Below, piece after piece: positions 17,711 to 26,910 of a stretch of DNA of 57,865 bases; position 1 is the first letter of the stretch, and each line of letters starts with the position of its first letter. A program made the translations under genes and the position numbers. The notes beneath the pieces are model-generated. The model did not search any database, was not told the origin of the DNA, and was given only the letters and a program-made list of their open reading frames with translations. The DNA is from Candidatus Gastranaerophilales bacterium (lineage in GTDB: Bacteria > Cyanobacteriota > Vampirovibrionia > Gastranaerophilales > Gastranaerophilaceae): contig CALUWH010000012.1 in assembly GCA_944324435.1 (NCBI GenBank), positions 1 to 57,865 of the forward strand, written 5' to 3'.

Positions 17711-18691
17711 TTAAGAAATTAAGATTTTTTTCGCCTCAATATTTTTAATCCACTGCTGATTATTTAAATACCAGTTTATAGTAATCTTTATCCCCTGTTC
17801 AAAAGTCAAAGACGGTTTCCAGCCTAACTCTGATGTAATCTTGTCATTGGATATGGCATATCTTCTATCATGCCCCAGTCTATCCTCAACATACTCAATA
17901 TAGCTTTCATCCTTGCCAATTGCGTCCAGAATAAGTTTTGTAATCTCAAGATTAGTCTTTTCGTTATGACCGCCGATATTGTAAACTTCGCCTATTTTAC
18001 CTTTGTGTAAAACTACGTTAATCGCTTCGCAGTGATCATATACATAGAGCCAATCTCTGACATTCAGCCCGTCACCGTAAACCGGAACCTTTTCACCCTT
18101 TAGAAGTTTTGAGATAAAAAACGGTATCAGCTTTTCCGGATACTGATACGGCCCGTAGTTGTTTGAGCAGCGAGTATTTAGAACAGGAAGTTTATATGTC
18201 TCATAATACGCTCTTACAAGCAAATCAGCGCTTGCCTTGCTTGCTGAATACGGACTGTTTGGGGCAAGGGGAGTGGTTTCATAAAAATATCCGGTTTTAC
18301 CTAAGCTCCCGTAAACCTCATCTGTAGAAACCTGCAAAAACCTGTCAATTCCGCGTTCTTTGGCGGCCTGCAAAAGGTTAAGAGTACCCTGAACATTAGT
18401 TTCTATAAATATTTCCGGATTTTTGATAGAATTATCCACATGTGATTCTGCCGCAAAGTTGACAACACAGTCAACTTCTGACATTAGTTCCCTTACAAGC
18501 TTTTTGTCACATATATTCCCCTTAAAAAAAGTGTAATTTGGGTTATCTTTTACATCATCCAAATTCTCAAGATTACCGCAGTAAGTTAAAGCATCAAGGT
18601 TAATAATCTTATACTCGGGATGATTTTTAAGCATGTGCCTTATAAAACAGCTTCCGATAAAACCTGCTCCGCCCGTAACTAATATGCGCAT
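17711..18691 (-). CDS. rfbB: dTDP-glucose 4,6-dehydratase
   Basis: A 326-residue extended short-chain dehydrogenase that converts dTDP-glucose to the 4-keto-6-deoxy sugar. It has GGAGFIGSCFIRH for NAD binding, FAAESHVDNSI, STDEVYG with the catalytic Asp-Glu pair, the YSASKASADLLV Tyr/Lys motif, and NNYGPYQYPEKLIP. It overlaps rfbC by 13 bases. Confidence 0.96.
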   Translation of the reverse strand: MRILVTGGAGFIGSCFIRHMLKNHPEYKIINLDALTYCGNLENLDDVKDNPNYTFFKGNICDKKLVRELMSEVDCVVNFAAESHVDNSIKNPEIFIETNVQGTLNLLQAAKERGIDRFLQVSTDEVYGSLGKTGYFYETTPLAPNSPYSASKASADLLVRAYYETYKLPVLNTRCSNNYGPYQYPEKLIPFFISKLLKGEKVPVYGDGLNVRDWLYVYDHCEAINVVLHKGKIGEVYNIGGHNEKTNLEITKLILDAIGKDESYIEYVEDRLGHDRRYAISNDKITSELGWKPSLTFEQGIKITINWYLNNQQWIKNIEAKKILIS

Positions 18692-19248
18692 AAAATTAGC
18701 TCCTCTTTTTTTATATCCTGTAATTTTGGCTGAATCTTGTCTTTTTCCGATAAAATAGGCTCAAAGTCAATGTTCCAGTCAATATTTATATCCTTATCAC
18801 ACCACAAAACTCCTCTGTCAGCCTGCGGAGCATATTCGCCCGAAGCTTTATAAAGAAGCTCTGCCTCATCAGAGAGTACGACAAAGCCGTGAGCAAAACC
18901 GTCAGGAATAAACAGCATTTGCTTATTGTACTCAGACAATTCTACTTTCACATACTTCCCAAAAGTCTTAGAATCAGGCCTTATATCAACTGCGACATCA
19001 TAAATTCTGCCTCTGGAGCATCTTACCAGTTTAGCCTGTCCGTAAGGTTTTGCTTGATAATGAAGTCCTCTTAAAACACCTTTTGTTGACTTAGAATGGT
19101 TATCTTGATTAAATTCAACATCAATTCCGTTTGCATAAAACTCTGATTTCTTATAGCTTTCTAAGAAAAAGCCTCTGTTATCACCAAAAACCTTAGGTTT
19201 TACAAGAATAACATCAGGAATCTCCAGTCTCTCAAATTCAAATGGCAT
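18679..19248 (-). CDS. rfbC: dTDP-4-dehydrorhamnose 3,5-epimerase
   Basis: A 189-residue cupin-fold epimerase. The family motifs are FxESY, the active-site segment GVLRGLHYQ (catalytic His), VDIRPDSKTFGKY and IPDGFAHGFVVLSD. It is the first gene of the rfbC-B-D-A-dxr run, behind AAAGGAGT and its own promoter. Rhamnose made here would feed a surface polysaccharide; no rhamnosyltransferase adjoins. Confidence 0.96.
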   Translation of the reverse strand: MPFEFERLEIPDVILVKPKVFGDNRGFFLESYKKSEFYANGIDVEFNQDNHSKSTKGVLRGLHYQAKPYGQAKLVRCSRGRIYDVAVDIRPDSKTFGKYVKVELSEYNKQMLFIPDGFAHGFVVLSDEAELLYKASGEYAPQADRGVLWCDKDINIDWNIDFEPILSEKDKIQPKLQDIKKEELILCAY

Positions 19249-19267
19249 AAAATACTCCTTTATAATA

Positions 19268-19276
19268 ATTTTAGCA
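19268..19276 (-). promoter_or_regulatory. Promoter of the rhamnose operon
   Basis: On the minus strand the extended -10 TGCTAAAAT lies about 20 bases before rfbC and just before its AAAGGAGT ribosome site. Confidence 0.5.
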
Positions 19277-19310
19277 CAAACACACCAAAATAGAGATGGA
19301 GCGCTTATTT

Positions 19311-20330
19311 TTAAAATTCAATAGTTGATTCTTTAGAATTGATTAACATATTAAAGCCAAGAGATACCTGCCGGTCTCTTTCATACAGTGTTAAAATTCT
19401 GCAATTTTCATTAGGCTTAATAACATAATTTCTTGGAAAATCCAGAGTATATCTTGAGAGTTCACTTGTTGTCTTTATATTACTAACCAGCTCCGGAAGT
19501 TTTAACACATAAGAAATTCCGAGCGTAAATGGCGCAAGAGCTCCGCCTGCAGTGCTTATTGTACTTAATTTATCAAAGTCCGTTGTTACTGTTATCAGAA
19601 CATTAGTCTTTCGAAGCTTATCTCCTGTAACATCAAGGAGCGTTATGTCATTTGAAGTATTGTTATACAAAACATATTCATAAGCGTGAAATTTTCGATT
19701 TGATTTTTGTTTTAGTCGATATTTGTTTTTTATGATTTTTATGTCCTGATTATAAAACATATCGGTATCAAACAGTGTAAGAAATATTTCTCCGGTATCC
19801 GGCGTATAGTTGGAAGCGTACGGCACTTCTTCTTTCTGAAATTTGTCTACTGCAGTATTTAATACTGTAGATACACCGGACACTTTATCGGGCATAACTT
19901 TAAAACTCAGATTTTTGTTATTTCTGACATATTGAATAAAGTCAAAATAATATTCTTTTTTATAGTCTTTATTTTCTTCTTCCGTCAAATTTATACCTGC
20001 TTTTTTTAATGCTTGATAGAATCTTGACTGGATTTCAGCATTATCATAAACAGAGAAAACATGCACTCCGAGCGGATAGTCATAAAGCTTCAAATAAAAG
20101 TTTGTTTCATCATCATGCAAAAAATACACATCATGGGACTCGTCACGAACGATTTGAGAATTATTAATAATAGTTTCTATAAGTTCCAACTGTCTGCCGG
20201 GAGCCGAATATAATTCCGCATCCCGTGCTGCTGCCTGAGTGATTGTGAACAGTGCCGCAATATAAATTATTATAGTTTTGGTCAGCAAGTATTTTACAAT
20301 TTTACTTGTTTTCAGCATAATAATTTGCAT
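19311..20330 (-). CDS. Exported protein of unknown function
   Basis: A 339-residue protein with a basic N-terminus and a hydrophobic stretch ending in TQAAA, a typical cleavable signal peptide. The mature part is rich in Tyr, Asp and Asn and looks mostly beta, with LFDTDMFYNQD and several LLDVTGD-type turns. No domain is recognised. Two ATGs are possible (20330 and 20318); neither has a good ribosome site, and a disrupted upstream frame runs into this start (stop at 20302), suggesting coupling. Confidence 0.7.
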   Translation of the reverse strand: MQIIMLKTSKIVKYLLTKTIIIYIAALFTITQAAARDAELYSAPGRQLELIETIINNSQIVRDESHDVYFLHDDETNFYLKLYDYPLGVHVFSVYDNAEIQSRFYQALKKAGINLTEEENKDYKKEYYFDFIQYVRNNKNLSFKVMPDKVSGVSTVLNTAVDKFQKEEVPYASNYTPDTGEIFLTLFDTDMFYNQDIKIIKNKYRLKQKSNRKFHAYEYVLYNNTSNDITLLDVTGDKLRKTNVLITVTTDFDKLSTISTAGGALAPFTLGISYVLKLPELVSNIKTTSELSRYTLDFPRNYVIKPNENCRILTLYERDRQVSLGFNMLINSKESTIEF

Positions 20331-20613
20331 TTTTTTGGTTTTCCGTTATTCTTAATTGATTGTAGCAGGCATTTCTTGATTCAGTATATTGTAATCTGTT
20401 GCAAGATGCAAGGGCAGCATTAAACTGCTCTTTTCTTGAATGCCGGTAATTAGCTTTTTCACGTTCCCTGGAATGCAGTATAAGCGAACCCCCTATCCGA
20501 GACCCGACAAGCGACGCCGTAAGTTACACTAATCAATATTTCTGAAACGTAACATAATTGCTTGGCAGAATATTGGTAAGTCCGTTTTAAACTGTAGGCA
20601 TCATTTTTAGCAT
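20302..20613 (-). pseudogene. Frame-disrupted small gene between two minus-strand genes
   Basis: AGGAGG lies three bases before an ATG at 20613 (MLKMMPTV), but this frame is stopped at once. A second frame is open from 20641 to 20459 (for example SLKRTYQYSAKQ), and the first frame reopens downstream with GASLVGSRIGG, a Gly-rich hydrophobic stretch, then a charged helix (CNRLQYTESRNACYNQLR), ending at 20302. Two compensating indels would restore about 100 residues. The middle frame is also in phase with the upstream gene after its TAG stop, so an extension of that gene is the alternative. Confidence 0.35.
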
Positions 20614-20641
20614 AGACCTCCTGTTTAGCACACTTTCTCGT

Positions 20642-21307
20642 CTACGTTGGAATCACATAACGCAGTTTTACACAAAGATAATCCTCTTCCTGAGATTTAA
20701 CCCTCTGGGTTCCTACGCATTCAAATTTTGAACTTCTTGGAAAAACTATTTCGTTATTTACACCATAGCCTTTTAATGAAACTCTGGCACCTACAGGGAT
20801 TTCTATATCATATAAAATACCTTTATCATTTGTCAGATACCCTCTTGCGTACTCAATATCTGAGGTCGCATAAGCATATTCTCTCATATTAATAGTATCG
20901 CCTTTTTTAATATTTAACCTTTTCCGGTACAATTTATATTCACTGAAAAAGTCAGGCTTTTCACCAATACACCTGAAAGCCCTTATCGGTTCTTTTGTTG
21001 GCTTTAATCTTTTAAACTCAATATCAGCCATACTTATCATTTCCTTTGGCGTTAATCCTGTGGTCATAAATTCTTTGCTCATAAGCTCAGGATTCGCACC
21101 TGTGATAAAAAAGTGATTAATTCCGTTGAGCTGGCCGTGCAAAGAGACATACTCCCTGTTTAACGGTTTCAGCATATCTTCTTCAGCGCATTCTTTCCAG
21201 AGCTTTTCGCAAAACAATGGCTCTGATGGTTTAGCAGCTTGCGCCTTTGATGACACAAGTCTTTTAGCATAAGAGCTGAGACTTTCTAAACATCTTACTA
21301 TTTTCAT
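20642..21307 (-). CDS. Putative ADP-ribosyltransferase-fold protein
   Basis: A 221-residue protein whose C-terminal half matches the R-S-E plan of mono-ADP-ribosyltransferases. An Arg on the first strand is in IRAFRCIGE (Arg112). The middle-strand segment YAYATSD has Thr148-Ser149. The turn-turn segment GYGVNNEIVFPRSSKFE puts a candidate catalytic Glu at 186 with Asn at 184 (the usual residue there is Gln or Glu). The N-terminal ~100 residues are helical. No signal peptide is visible. The target is unknown; it could be an effector or toxin. The start has AAGGGAAA upstream. The family call rests on motif order and is not certain. Confidence 0.6.
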   Translation of the reverse strand: MKIVRCLESLSSYAKRLVSSKAQAAKPSEPLFCEKLWKECAEEDMLKPLNREYVSLHGQLNGINHFFITGANPELMSKEFMTTGLTPKEMISMADIEFKRLKPTKEPIRAFRCIGEKPDFFSEYKLYRKRLNIKKGDTINMREYAYATSDIEYARGYLTNDKGILYDIEIPVGARVSLKGYGVNNEIVFPRSSKFECVGTQRVKSQEEDYLCVKLRYVIPT

Positions 21308-21362
21308 AATAAATTTCCCTTATTAATATAAAGTATTATTCCCGAAAAAAATTGCCTTCAAG

Positions 21363-21391
21363 TTGTCAAGTTTGAATAAAAATGTTAAAAT
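21363..21391 (+). promoter_or_regulatory. Promoter of the glycosyltransferase gene; near-leaderless mRNA
   Basis: TTGTCA, 17 bases, then TAAAAT with an extended TGT. The -10 ends nine bases before the ATG at 21401, leaving a leader of two or three bases and no Shine-Dalgarno. Confidence 0.6.
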
Positions 21392-21400
21392 ACCAGAAGT

Positions 21401-22357
21401 ATGAAAAATAAGAAGATATTAGCGATATTACCGGTAAGCATTGGAGGGCGGCTTACAACAAGCAGTTTAATCGACGGCTTTAGACAGAATGGCTGTAAAG
21501 TTACTGTCTACGACGAATTGAAAGATTCTAATCTTAATGAAGTTTTAGAGAAAAAATATGATGCCATTGCAGGATATGATTTTTCTCCCCTAAAAATCAA
21601 GGTCGATAATAAACTCCGCTGCCCATCGATTAATTATTTTTCTGATGATATAAGAAGCAAAGCCTCAGGCCCGGAGTGGGAAAAATACCTGCCTTACCTT
21701 GAGGACGACGACAATTATGTATTTTATTGGGATAAGGTTCTGACTGATTATGAAAATTTTAAAAATATTTATTATCTTCCGCACTTTGTAAACTTTGATA
21801 TTTATAAGGATATGGGAATAGAACCTGAGTTTGATGTAATGTTTGCAGGGCGGCTTGATACAGACTACCGTCTGAGCTTTTTTGAAGAATTAGTATTGAA
21901 GCTTCCGGAACTTAAAATTGCCTGGTACGCTATTGACAGACATTACGAGGATGCTCTAAAGCGCGCGCAGTTTCCGGAATTAATCGACTTGTGTTATCAA
22001 GGTTTTATTGATAATGAGGAAGATATGGCAAAGGCTATCAATAATACCAAAATCGTTTTTAATATGAATTCACAAGGAATTTCTTCTCTTAATTACCGAA
22101 CCTTCCAGACTGTTGCCTGCAAACGTTTGATGATAAGCGATTACAGAGATGAACTTGCACTTTTCGAAGGTCACATGCCGTTTTATGAGGACTTTTCGGA
22201 TTTAATCTTCAAAATAGAAAGTTATCTTGAAGATAAGGAAGCGTATAACAGAGTTGTGGAAGAGTGCTACAGGATTGCACGCCAGAGCCATAACTCAAAA
22301 GACTGCACCAGATATATACTCAAGACTCTTTCAAGAACTTTAAGCAGAGTTTCATAA
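21401..22357 (+). CDS. CgeB-like glycosyltransferase
   Basis: A 318-residue GT-B-type protein. The N-terminal half has a Rossmann-like start (ILAILPVSIGGR) and a DUF3880-like middle (FYWDKVLTDYENF). The C-terminal half, FDVMFAGRLDTDYR through NTKIVFNMNSQGISSLNYRTFQTVACKRLMISDY, matches the glycosyl-transferase group of the spore protein CgeB family. It probably adds a sugar to a surface glycan or protein. Its last 38 bases overlap the convergent hydrolase gene. Confidence 0.75.
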   Translation: MKNKKILAILPVSIGGRLTTSSLIDGFRQNGCKVTVYDELKDSNLNEVLEKKYDAIAGYDFSPLKIKVDNKLRCPSINYFSDDIRSKASGPEWEKYLPYLEDDDNYVFYWDKVLTDYENFKNIYYLPHFVNFDIYKDMGIEPEFDVMFAGRLDTDYRLSFFEELVLKLPELKIAWYAIDRHYEDALKRAQFPELIDLCYQGFIDNEEDMAKAINNTKIVFNMNSQGISSLNYRTFQTVACKRLMISDYRDELALFEGHMPFYEDFSDLIFKIESYLEDKEAYNRVVEECYRIARQSHNSKDCTRYILKTLSRTLSRVS

Positions 22358-23042
22358 ACTTGCCTCTCTCTTCCATAAACAAATCTTCCGCATGCCTGCA
22401 ATTTTGAAAAAGTTCGAATCTCTTTTTGCACAAAGCTTCTTTGAAGAGTTTTTCCGTATGCCAGGGAAGAACGGTCGGATCTTTGGAGCCTGCAATAAAT
22501 AATGTCGGGCATTTGATATTTTTTACAACTTCTATGGGCTTAACTTTCTTGCCAAAAGGCGAGCCTGCGCGTATTGTAAGCCACCTTACAAAATCGAACT
22601 TTTTGAACAATGTCGGAATCCAAGCGTCAGGATGCCACATTCTGTTTTCGATTTTCCAAAACTCCGCAGGCGCTGAAACTGCTATAAGCTTATCAACATC
22701 TTCATTTTGGGCAGAATAAAGAATCCCGAGAGCTCCGCCAAGCGAAAATCCGATAAGATAAAGCTTTTTATATTTCGGACGCAGATATTTTATGACCGCC
22801 TCCAAATCCTTAACCTCGTTTGATGTGAAAGTATAAACCCCTCTGCTTCTGCCATGCCCCCGAAAATCCATCACTGCAGTATCAAAAGTTTTTGAAAACT
22901 CTTCTGCCATATCATCAAACGGTTTTGAATCCTTTGTCATAAACCAGCCGGGACAGATTAATACACATTCCTCCCGGTTGTTTGAATAAAGATTAAATGC
23001 AATTTTTATGTTATCATCCGTTCTTACAAAAACTTCATTCAT
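22320..23042 (-). CDS. Alpha/beta hydrolase
   Basis: A 240-residue serine hydrolase. The nucleophile elbow is GFSLGG (Ser near residue 98), the acid is in GSKDPTVLPWH near 190, and the His is in NCRHAEDL near 217. The oxyanion-side motif PGWFMTKDSK is near residue 30. There is no signal peptide. It follows the PAP2 gene with one base between stop and start, so the two are cotranscribed. The substrate is unknown; the partner suggests lipids. Confidence 0.88.
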   Translation of the reverse strand: MNEVFVRTDDNIKIAFNLYSNNREECVLICPGWFMTKDSKPFDDMAEEFSKTFDTAVMDFRGHGRSRGVYTFTSNEVKDLEAVIKYLRPKYKKLYLIGFSLGGALGILYSAQNEDVDKLIAVSAPAEFWKIENRMWHPDAWIPTLFKKFDFVRWLTIRAGSPFGKKVKPIEVVKNIKCPTLFIAGSKDPTVLPWHTEKLFKEALCKKRFELFQNCRHAEDLFMEERGKFMKLCLKFLKES

Positions 23043-23043
23043 A

Positions 23044-23661
23044 TTACTTGCTCAATGATTTTGACACGATGATAAACAGATTAACCATCATGAAACCTAA
23101 AAACATTCCTGCAATAACATCTGTCAGGTAATGCACCCCGAGCCACATTCTGGAAACCCCGACAAGCAAAATCCAAACCCCGAATAATATCGAGAGGAAA
23201 TACCGCCAAAACTCATTCTTCACATAGTGCAAAACTAAATAAATCAAAATACCGTAAAAACACATTGTAGTAGAAGAGTGTCCTGAAGGGAAACTAAATT
23301 CCGGATAATCACAAGGACGTTCGCGGCATACAAAGTTTTTAATGTATCCTGTTACAATGTATGTTGCCTGTGTAAAAAATATTAACAAAAAAGCCTTAAT
23401 GTATTTTTTGTGTGAAACAAGAACGCTTCCTGCAGCGATTTGAGGCCATAACATGTGCTGTGCTCTTCCAAACTCCGACACAAACACCGGAATATATCCG
23501 GGATATGGTGAAAGCGCCAAGCGAATCGAATGCAATACGTTTTTATCAAACGTATACAGCCCCGGCATATATAAAACAAGCAGCGTAAGGACTGCAAATA
23601 CTATAACGGAAACTATTACATAATTCCAATTCAGAGCTATTCCGTATTCCTTATTTTTCAT
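23044..23661 (-). CDS. PAP2-family membrane phosphatase
   Basis: A 205-residue integral membrane protein with about six helices. All three PAP2 motifs are present: KNFVCRERP, PSGHSS and SRMWLGVHYLTD, with the two catalytic His residues and Arg. Such enzymes dephosphorylate phosphatidic acid, PGP or undecaprenyl pyrophosphate at the membrane. It lies between a RipA-like membrane gene and an alpha/beta hydrolase with gaps of one to three bases. Confidence 0.9.
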   Translation of the reverse strand: MKNKEYGIALNWNYVIVSVIVFAVLTLLVLYMPGLYTFDKNVLHSIRLALSPYPGYIPVFVSEFGRAQHMLWPQIAAGSVLVSHKKYIKAFLLIFFTQATYIVTGYIKNFVCRERPCDYPEFSFPSGHSSTTMCFYGILIYLVLHYVKNEFWRYFLSILFGVWILLVGVSRMWLGVHYLTDVIAGMFLGFMMVNLFIIVSKSLSK

Positions 23662-23664
23662 AAA

Positions 23665-24153
23665 CTAAATCCCACACTTAAAGCTCATTACTTTATTGAT
23701 AACTGCCATAAAAAGCGGCGCAAATTCGCTTATACAAACTGCAAAAAAGAATAGAGCAGAACCTGCAGCAATAAGTTTTTGAATATCCGAGAACATAAAC
23801 ACCTTTTTATTTCTGAACTCAGAAATTCCTGCATATTCATCAGTAAACGGTTTAACCGGCAATTTTTCTTCAATCGGCTCTATAACGTTTGCAAACTTAA
23901 TCTTGATAAGCGTATTATAACTATCAACATTCATCCACCACAGAGCACTGACCGATACCCCCAGGAGGGCGAAAACTAATGTTGCGGAAATTTTTGTTAA
24001 GAAAACAACGTTACCTGTATAAATCAGAGCAAAAATCAATACAAGAATTGCCGCCATATAAAATTTGTTTGTCTTAAAATTTCTGTCGATAAAATTTTCT
24101 TTTTGTTGTGTATAAAGCTCATACTCTCGAAGAATTAACTCATCTCTATCCAT
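23665..24153 (-). CDS. Membrane protein, possibly RipA-like
   Basis: A 162-residue protein with three hydrophobic segments (two close together near residues 32-75, one near 130-150) and a charged N-terminal helix. The arrangement, with WMNVDSYNTLIKIKFANVIEPIEEKLPVKPF between the second and third segments, resembles the RipA octameric membrane protein family, but this is from memory of the pattern. AAAGGAGAG precedes the ATG. It heads the three-gene set with the PAP2 phosphatase and hydrolase. Confidence 0.6.
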   Translation of the reverse strand: MDRDELILREYELYTQQKENFIDRNFKTNKFYMAAILVLIFALIYTGNVVFLTKISATLVFALLGVSVSALWWMNVDSYNTLIKIKFANVIEPIEEKLPVKPFTDEYAGISEFRNKKVFMFSDIQKLIAAGSALFFFAVCISEFAPLFMAVINKVMSFKCGI

Positions 24154-24176
24154 TTTGCTCTCCTTTTGTTGTAAAC

Positions 24177-24527
24177 TTAGTTTTCTTTATTATCATCAAT
24201 GATATCCTTTATATTGCTATAGAATGTTGGCAGCTTATCTTTTATTGTTTTCCATATAATTTGGTAGTCTATACCAAAATAATCGTGTATTAGCTTATCT
24301 CTCATTCCGGCAACTTGCCTAAATGGAATATGTGGATATTTCTCTCTAAACTCTGCCGGTAATTTTTTTACAGCCTCTCCAATAATTTCGAAATTTCTTT
24401 CAATGGCATCTTTCAACATATCATTTGTCATAAACCGGTCAAAATCTATGTCATCAGTATACCTAAAAATCTTCAGTAATGAATTTTCTATGTCTTTTAA
24501 AAAGTATATAGGATCTTTGTCTTTCAT
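24177..24527 (-). CDS. hepT: HepT-like ribonuclease toxin
   Basis: A 116-residue HEPN-domain toxin of the HepT/MntA type. The catalytic and modification motif RDKLIHDY is an exact Rx4HxY; the Tyr is the residue AMPylated by the antitoxin in characterised pairs. Other family landmarks are RNFEIIGEAVKKLP and IPFRQVAGMRDK. It overlaps mntA by four bases. The pair looks intact. Confidence 0.9.
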   Translation of the reverse strand: MKDKDPIYFLKDIENSLLKIFRYTDDIDFDRFMTNDMLKDAIERNFEIIGEAVKKLPAEFREKYPHIPFRQVAGMRDKLIHDYFGIDYQIIWKTIKDKLPTFYSNIKDIIDDNKEN

Positions 24528-24832
24528 ATAATAATCGCTTCCGTTAGAATTTTATCTTTAATAAATTCTTTCAAACTATTTGAGGTTCCCAAATCAATCT
24601 TCTTGTTAAATAGCCTTGTCAGGTATTCTTCCAAATCCAAAAATTCAAATATATCAATAGGTTGTTTGAAATTCACCAATAAATCAATATCACTATTTGG
24701 GGTCGGAGTATTTTTTGCATAAGACCCAAATAATAAGAAGTTTTCTACAAAATATTTTTCTTCCAAAAATTTTCTGCTATTTTGAAGTATTTTTCTTATA
24801 TCATCTATGGTATAAACTTTTTGATTATCCAT
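24524..24832 (-). CDS. mntA: MntA-like nucleotidyltransferase antitoxin
   Basis: A 102-residue minimal nucleotidyltransferase with FLLFGSYAKNTPTPNSDIDLLV, an exact GSx10DxD active site. In known HepT/MntA systems it neutralises HepT by adding AMPs to its Tyr. I place the start at MDNQKVYTI (24832), which overlaps the ftsH stop by eight bases; a longer frame reaching 24910 would run far inside ftsH. Translation is therefore probably coupled to ftsH. Confidence 0.9.
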   Translation of the reverse strand: MDNQKVYTIDDIRKILQNSRKFLEEKYFVENFLLFGSYAKNTPTPNSDIDLLVNFKQPIDIFEFLDLEEYLTRLFNKKIDLGTSNSLKEFIKDKILTEAIII

Positions 24833-26765
24833 TTTGTGACTCGATTTCTCCTTCATTGTTATTTTGCAGCTCAGAAATTTCTTCCCCAGGAACAATCTCT
24901 CCTCTTTCAATTCGAACCTGCTTCATTAAATCCTCAAATTCTTTTTCGTCCAGAGTTTCTTTTTCAAGAAGAGTTTTGGCAATATATTCAAGCATATCTC
25001 TGTTTTCGCTTAACAGTTTTTTAGCCTGATCATATTGCGCATCAACTATTTTCTTGACCTCTTTATCAATATCAGCAGCAATTTCTTCAGAAAAATCTCT
25101 TGTGTTGCCGAAATTTCTGCCCATAAATACGTGTTCCTGATCTTTGCCGTAAGCAAGATTTCCCATTTTATCGCTCATACCGTACGTTGTAACCATACTT
25201 CGGGCAAGCGCTGAAACTTTTTCCAAATCATTGGAAGCGCCTGTTGTAACATTATCCTTACCATAGATAATTTCCTCTGCCACTCTTCCGCCGAGAATCA
25301 TTGTAATTCTATCCAGGAGTTGATTTTTTCTCATTGTTAAATGGTCTTTTTCAGGAAGTGTAAGTGTAATACCAAGCGCCATACCGCGCGGAATAATCGA
25401 AACCTTATGAAGCGGATCGCAGTTTTTGAGAAGTTTTGCAAGAAGTGCATGCCCGACTTCATGGTATGCCGTATTTTCTTTTTCCTCATCGGATATAATC
25501 CTGCTTTTCTTCTCCGGCCCTGCCATGACTTTATCAATAGCTTCCTCTAAATCAGGCATTTCAATCTCTGATTTGTTATGTCTTGCAGCAAGTAAAGCCG
25601 CTTCGTTTAACAAGTTTTGCAAATCGGCCCCGGTAAATCCCGGAGTTCTTTTTGCAAGAGTTTTCAAATCAACTTCTTTTGCAAGCGGTTTATTTTTTGC
25701 ATGAACATTCAAAATCTGCTCTCTTCCAAGAACATCAGGCTTGTTAATAACAATCTGCCTGTCAAATCTTCCCGGTCTTAGAAGGGCATTATCAAGGATA
25801 TCAGGCCTGTTGGTTGCGGCGAGAATAATTATATTTGTATTTTCATCAAAACCATCCATTTCAACAAGAAGTTGGTTAAGCGTCTGCTCTCTCTCGTCGT
25901 GTCCGCCGCCTAAGCCGGCACCTCTCTGGCGTCCTACAGCATCAATTTCATCAATAAATACTATACAAGGCTGGTGTTTCTTTGCCTGTTCAAACAAATC
26001 TCTTACACGTGAAGCACCGACACCGACAAACATTTCAACGAAGTCAGAACCGCTAATTGAAAAGAACGGAACTCCTGCTTCTCCTGCAACAGCTTTCGCC
26101 ATAAGAGTTTTACCTGTACCGGGCGAACCTACAAGCAGAACACCTTTAGGAATTTTAGCTCCTAATTTTACATATTTATCAGAATGCTTTAAGAAATCAA
26201 CAATTTCTTCAAGCTCTTTTCTTTCTTCGTCAATACCAGCAACATCGGCGAATGTTGTTTTAACTTTGCTGTCCATAAGCATTTTGGCTCTGCTTTTACC
26301 AAAAGACATAGCCTGTGCTCCGCCTGCCTGAATAGATTTTATAATAAGCATAATAAATCCGAGCACAAGAAGTATTGTGATTAAAGAAGAACCTATACCA
26401 AAAGCAGAGCCTGTGTCGCTTGCTCTTTTGGCATTAATCTCAACGCCGCTATTTTCAAGCTTTGATAAAACATCCGAATTTTCAGGCAAAATTACTTTAT
26501 ACTGCAGCTTAGGAGCTCTGGTCTCTCCATACAAAGGATTTGATGTCTGAGTTTTTTTAACTTCAGGCTGATTAACAGGAACTGCAATTAGAGCATCCTT
26601 TGTTATGTCAACACTTTTTATTTCCTTATTTTCAACCTTTTGAAGAAATGTAGTATAGGATAATTCCTGCGTACTTGAGGTTGGGCCGGAAAAAAGCATT
26701 GAAATAAATGCAAGCACCATTATCCCCAAAATTACGTACATCCCGATTGATTGATTTTTATTCAT
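24825..26765 (-). CDS. ftsH: ATP-dependent zinc metalloprotease FtsH
   Basis: A 646-residue membrane-anchored AAA protease that degrades misfolded and regulatory membrane proteins. Two membrane helices (residues ~8-26 and ~118-140) bracket a periplasmic domain. Walker A GSPGTGKT is near 211, Walker [13 protein letters not shown], the SRH region follows, and the zinc site HEVGH is near 434. The acidic C-terminal tail is intact. GAAGGAGAAAT precedes the ATG. Unusually, a toxin-antitoxin pair overlaps its 3' end. Confidence 0.97.
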   Translation of the reverse strand: MNKNQSIGMYVILGIMVLAFISMLFSGPTSSTQELSYTTFLQKVENKEIKSVDITKDALIAVPVNQPEVKKTQTSNPLYGETRAPKLQYKVILPENSDVLSKLENSGVEINAKRASDTGSAFGIGSSLITILLVLGFIMLIIKSIQAGGAQAMSFGKSRAKMLMDSKVKTTFADVAGIDEERKELEEIVDFLKHSDKYVKLGAKIPKGVLLVGSPGTGKTLMAKAVAGEAGVPFFSISGSDFVEMFVGVGASRVRDLFEQAKKHQPCIVFIDEIDAVGRQRGAGLGGGHDEREQTLNQLLVEMDGFDENTNIIILAATNRPDILDNALLRPGRFDRQIVINKPDVLGREQILNVHAKNKPLAKEVDLKTLAKRTPGFTGADLQNLLNEAALLAARHNKSEIEMPDLEEAIDKVMAGPEKKSRIISDEEKENTAYHEVGHALLAKLLKNCDPLHKVSIIPRGMALGITLTLPEKDHLTMRKNQLLDRITMILGGRVAEEIIYGKDNVTTGASNDLEKVSALARSMVTTYGMSDKMGNLAYGKDQEHVFMGRNFGNTRDFSEEIAADIDKEVKKIVDAQYDQAKKLLSENRDMLEYIAKTLLEKETLDEKEFEDLMKQVRIERGEIVPGEEISELQNNNEGEIESQNG

Positions 26766-26829
26766 ATTTCTCCTTCACTAAGTATTCGGACTTATCTGGA
26801 AATTTTATTTCCCCACATTCTGCTATTAC

Positions 26830-26838
26830 ATTATATCA
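26830..26838 (-). promoter_or_regulatory. Promoter of ftsH
   Basis: On the minus strand TGATATAAT is an extended -10, giving a leader of about 60 bases that contains a small GGAAAT/ATTTCC hairpin. Confidence 0.6.
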
Positions 26839-26910
26839 CAAATGTAACTTTTTATTTACAAAAAAGGCAATTTTTTTACACAAAAAATCTTAATATATAT
26901 AGGGATTATT

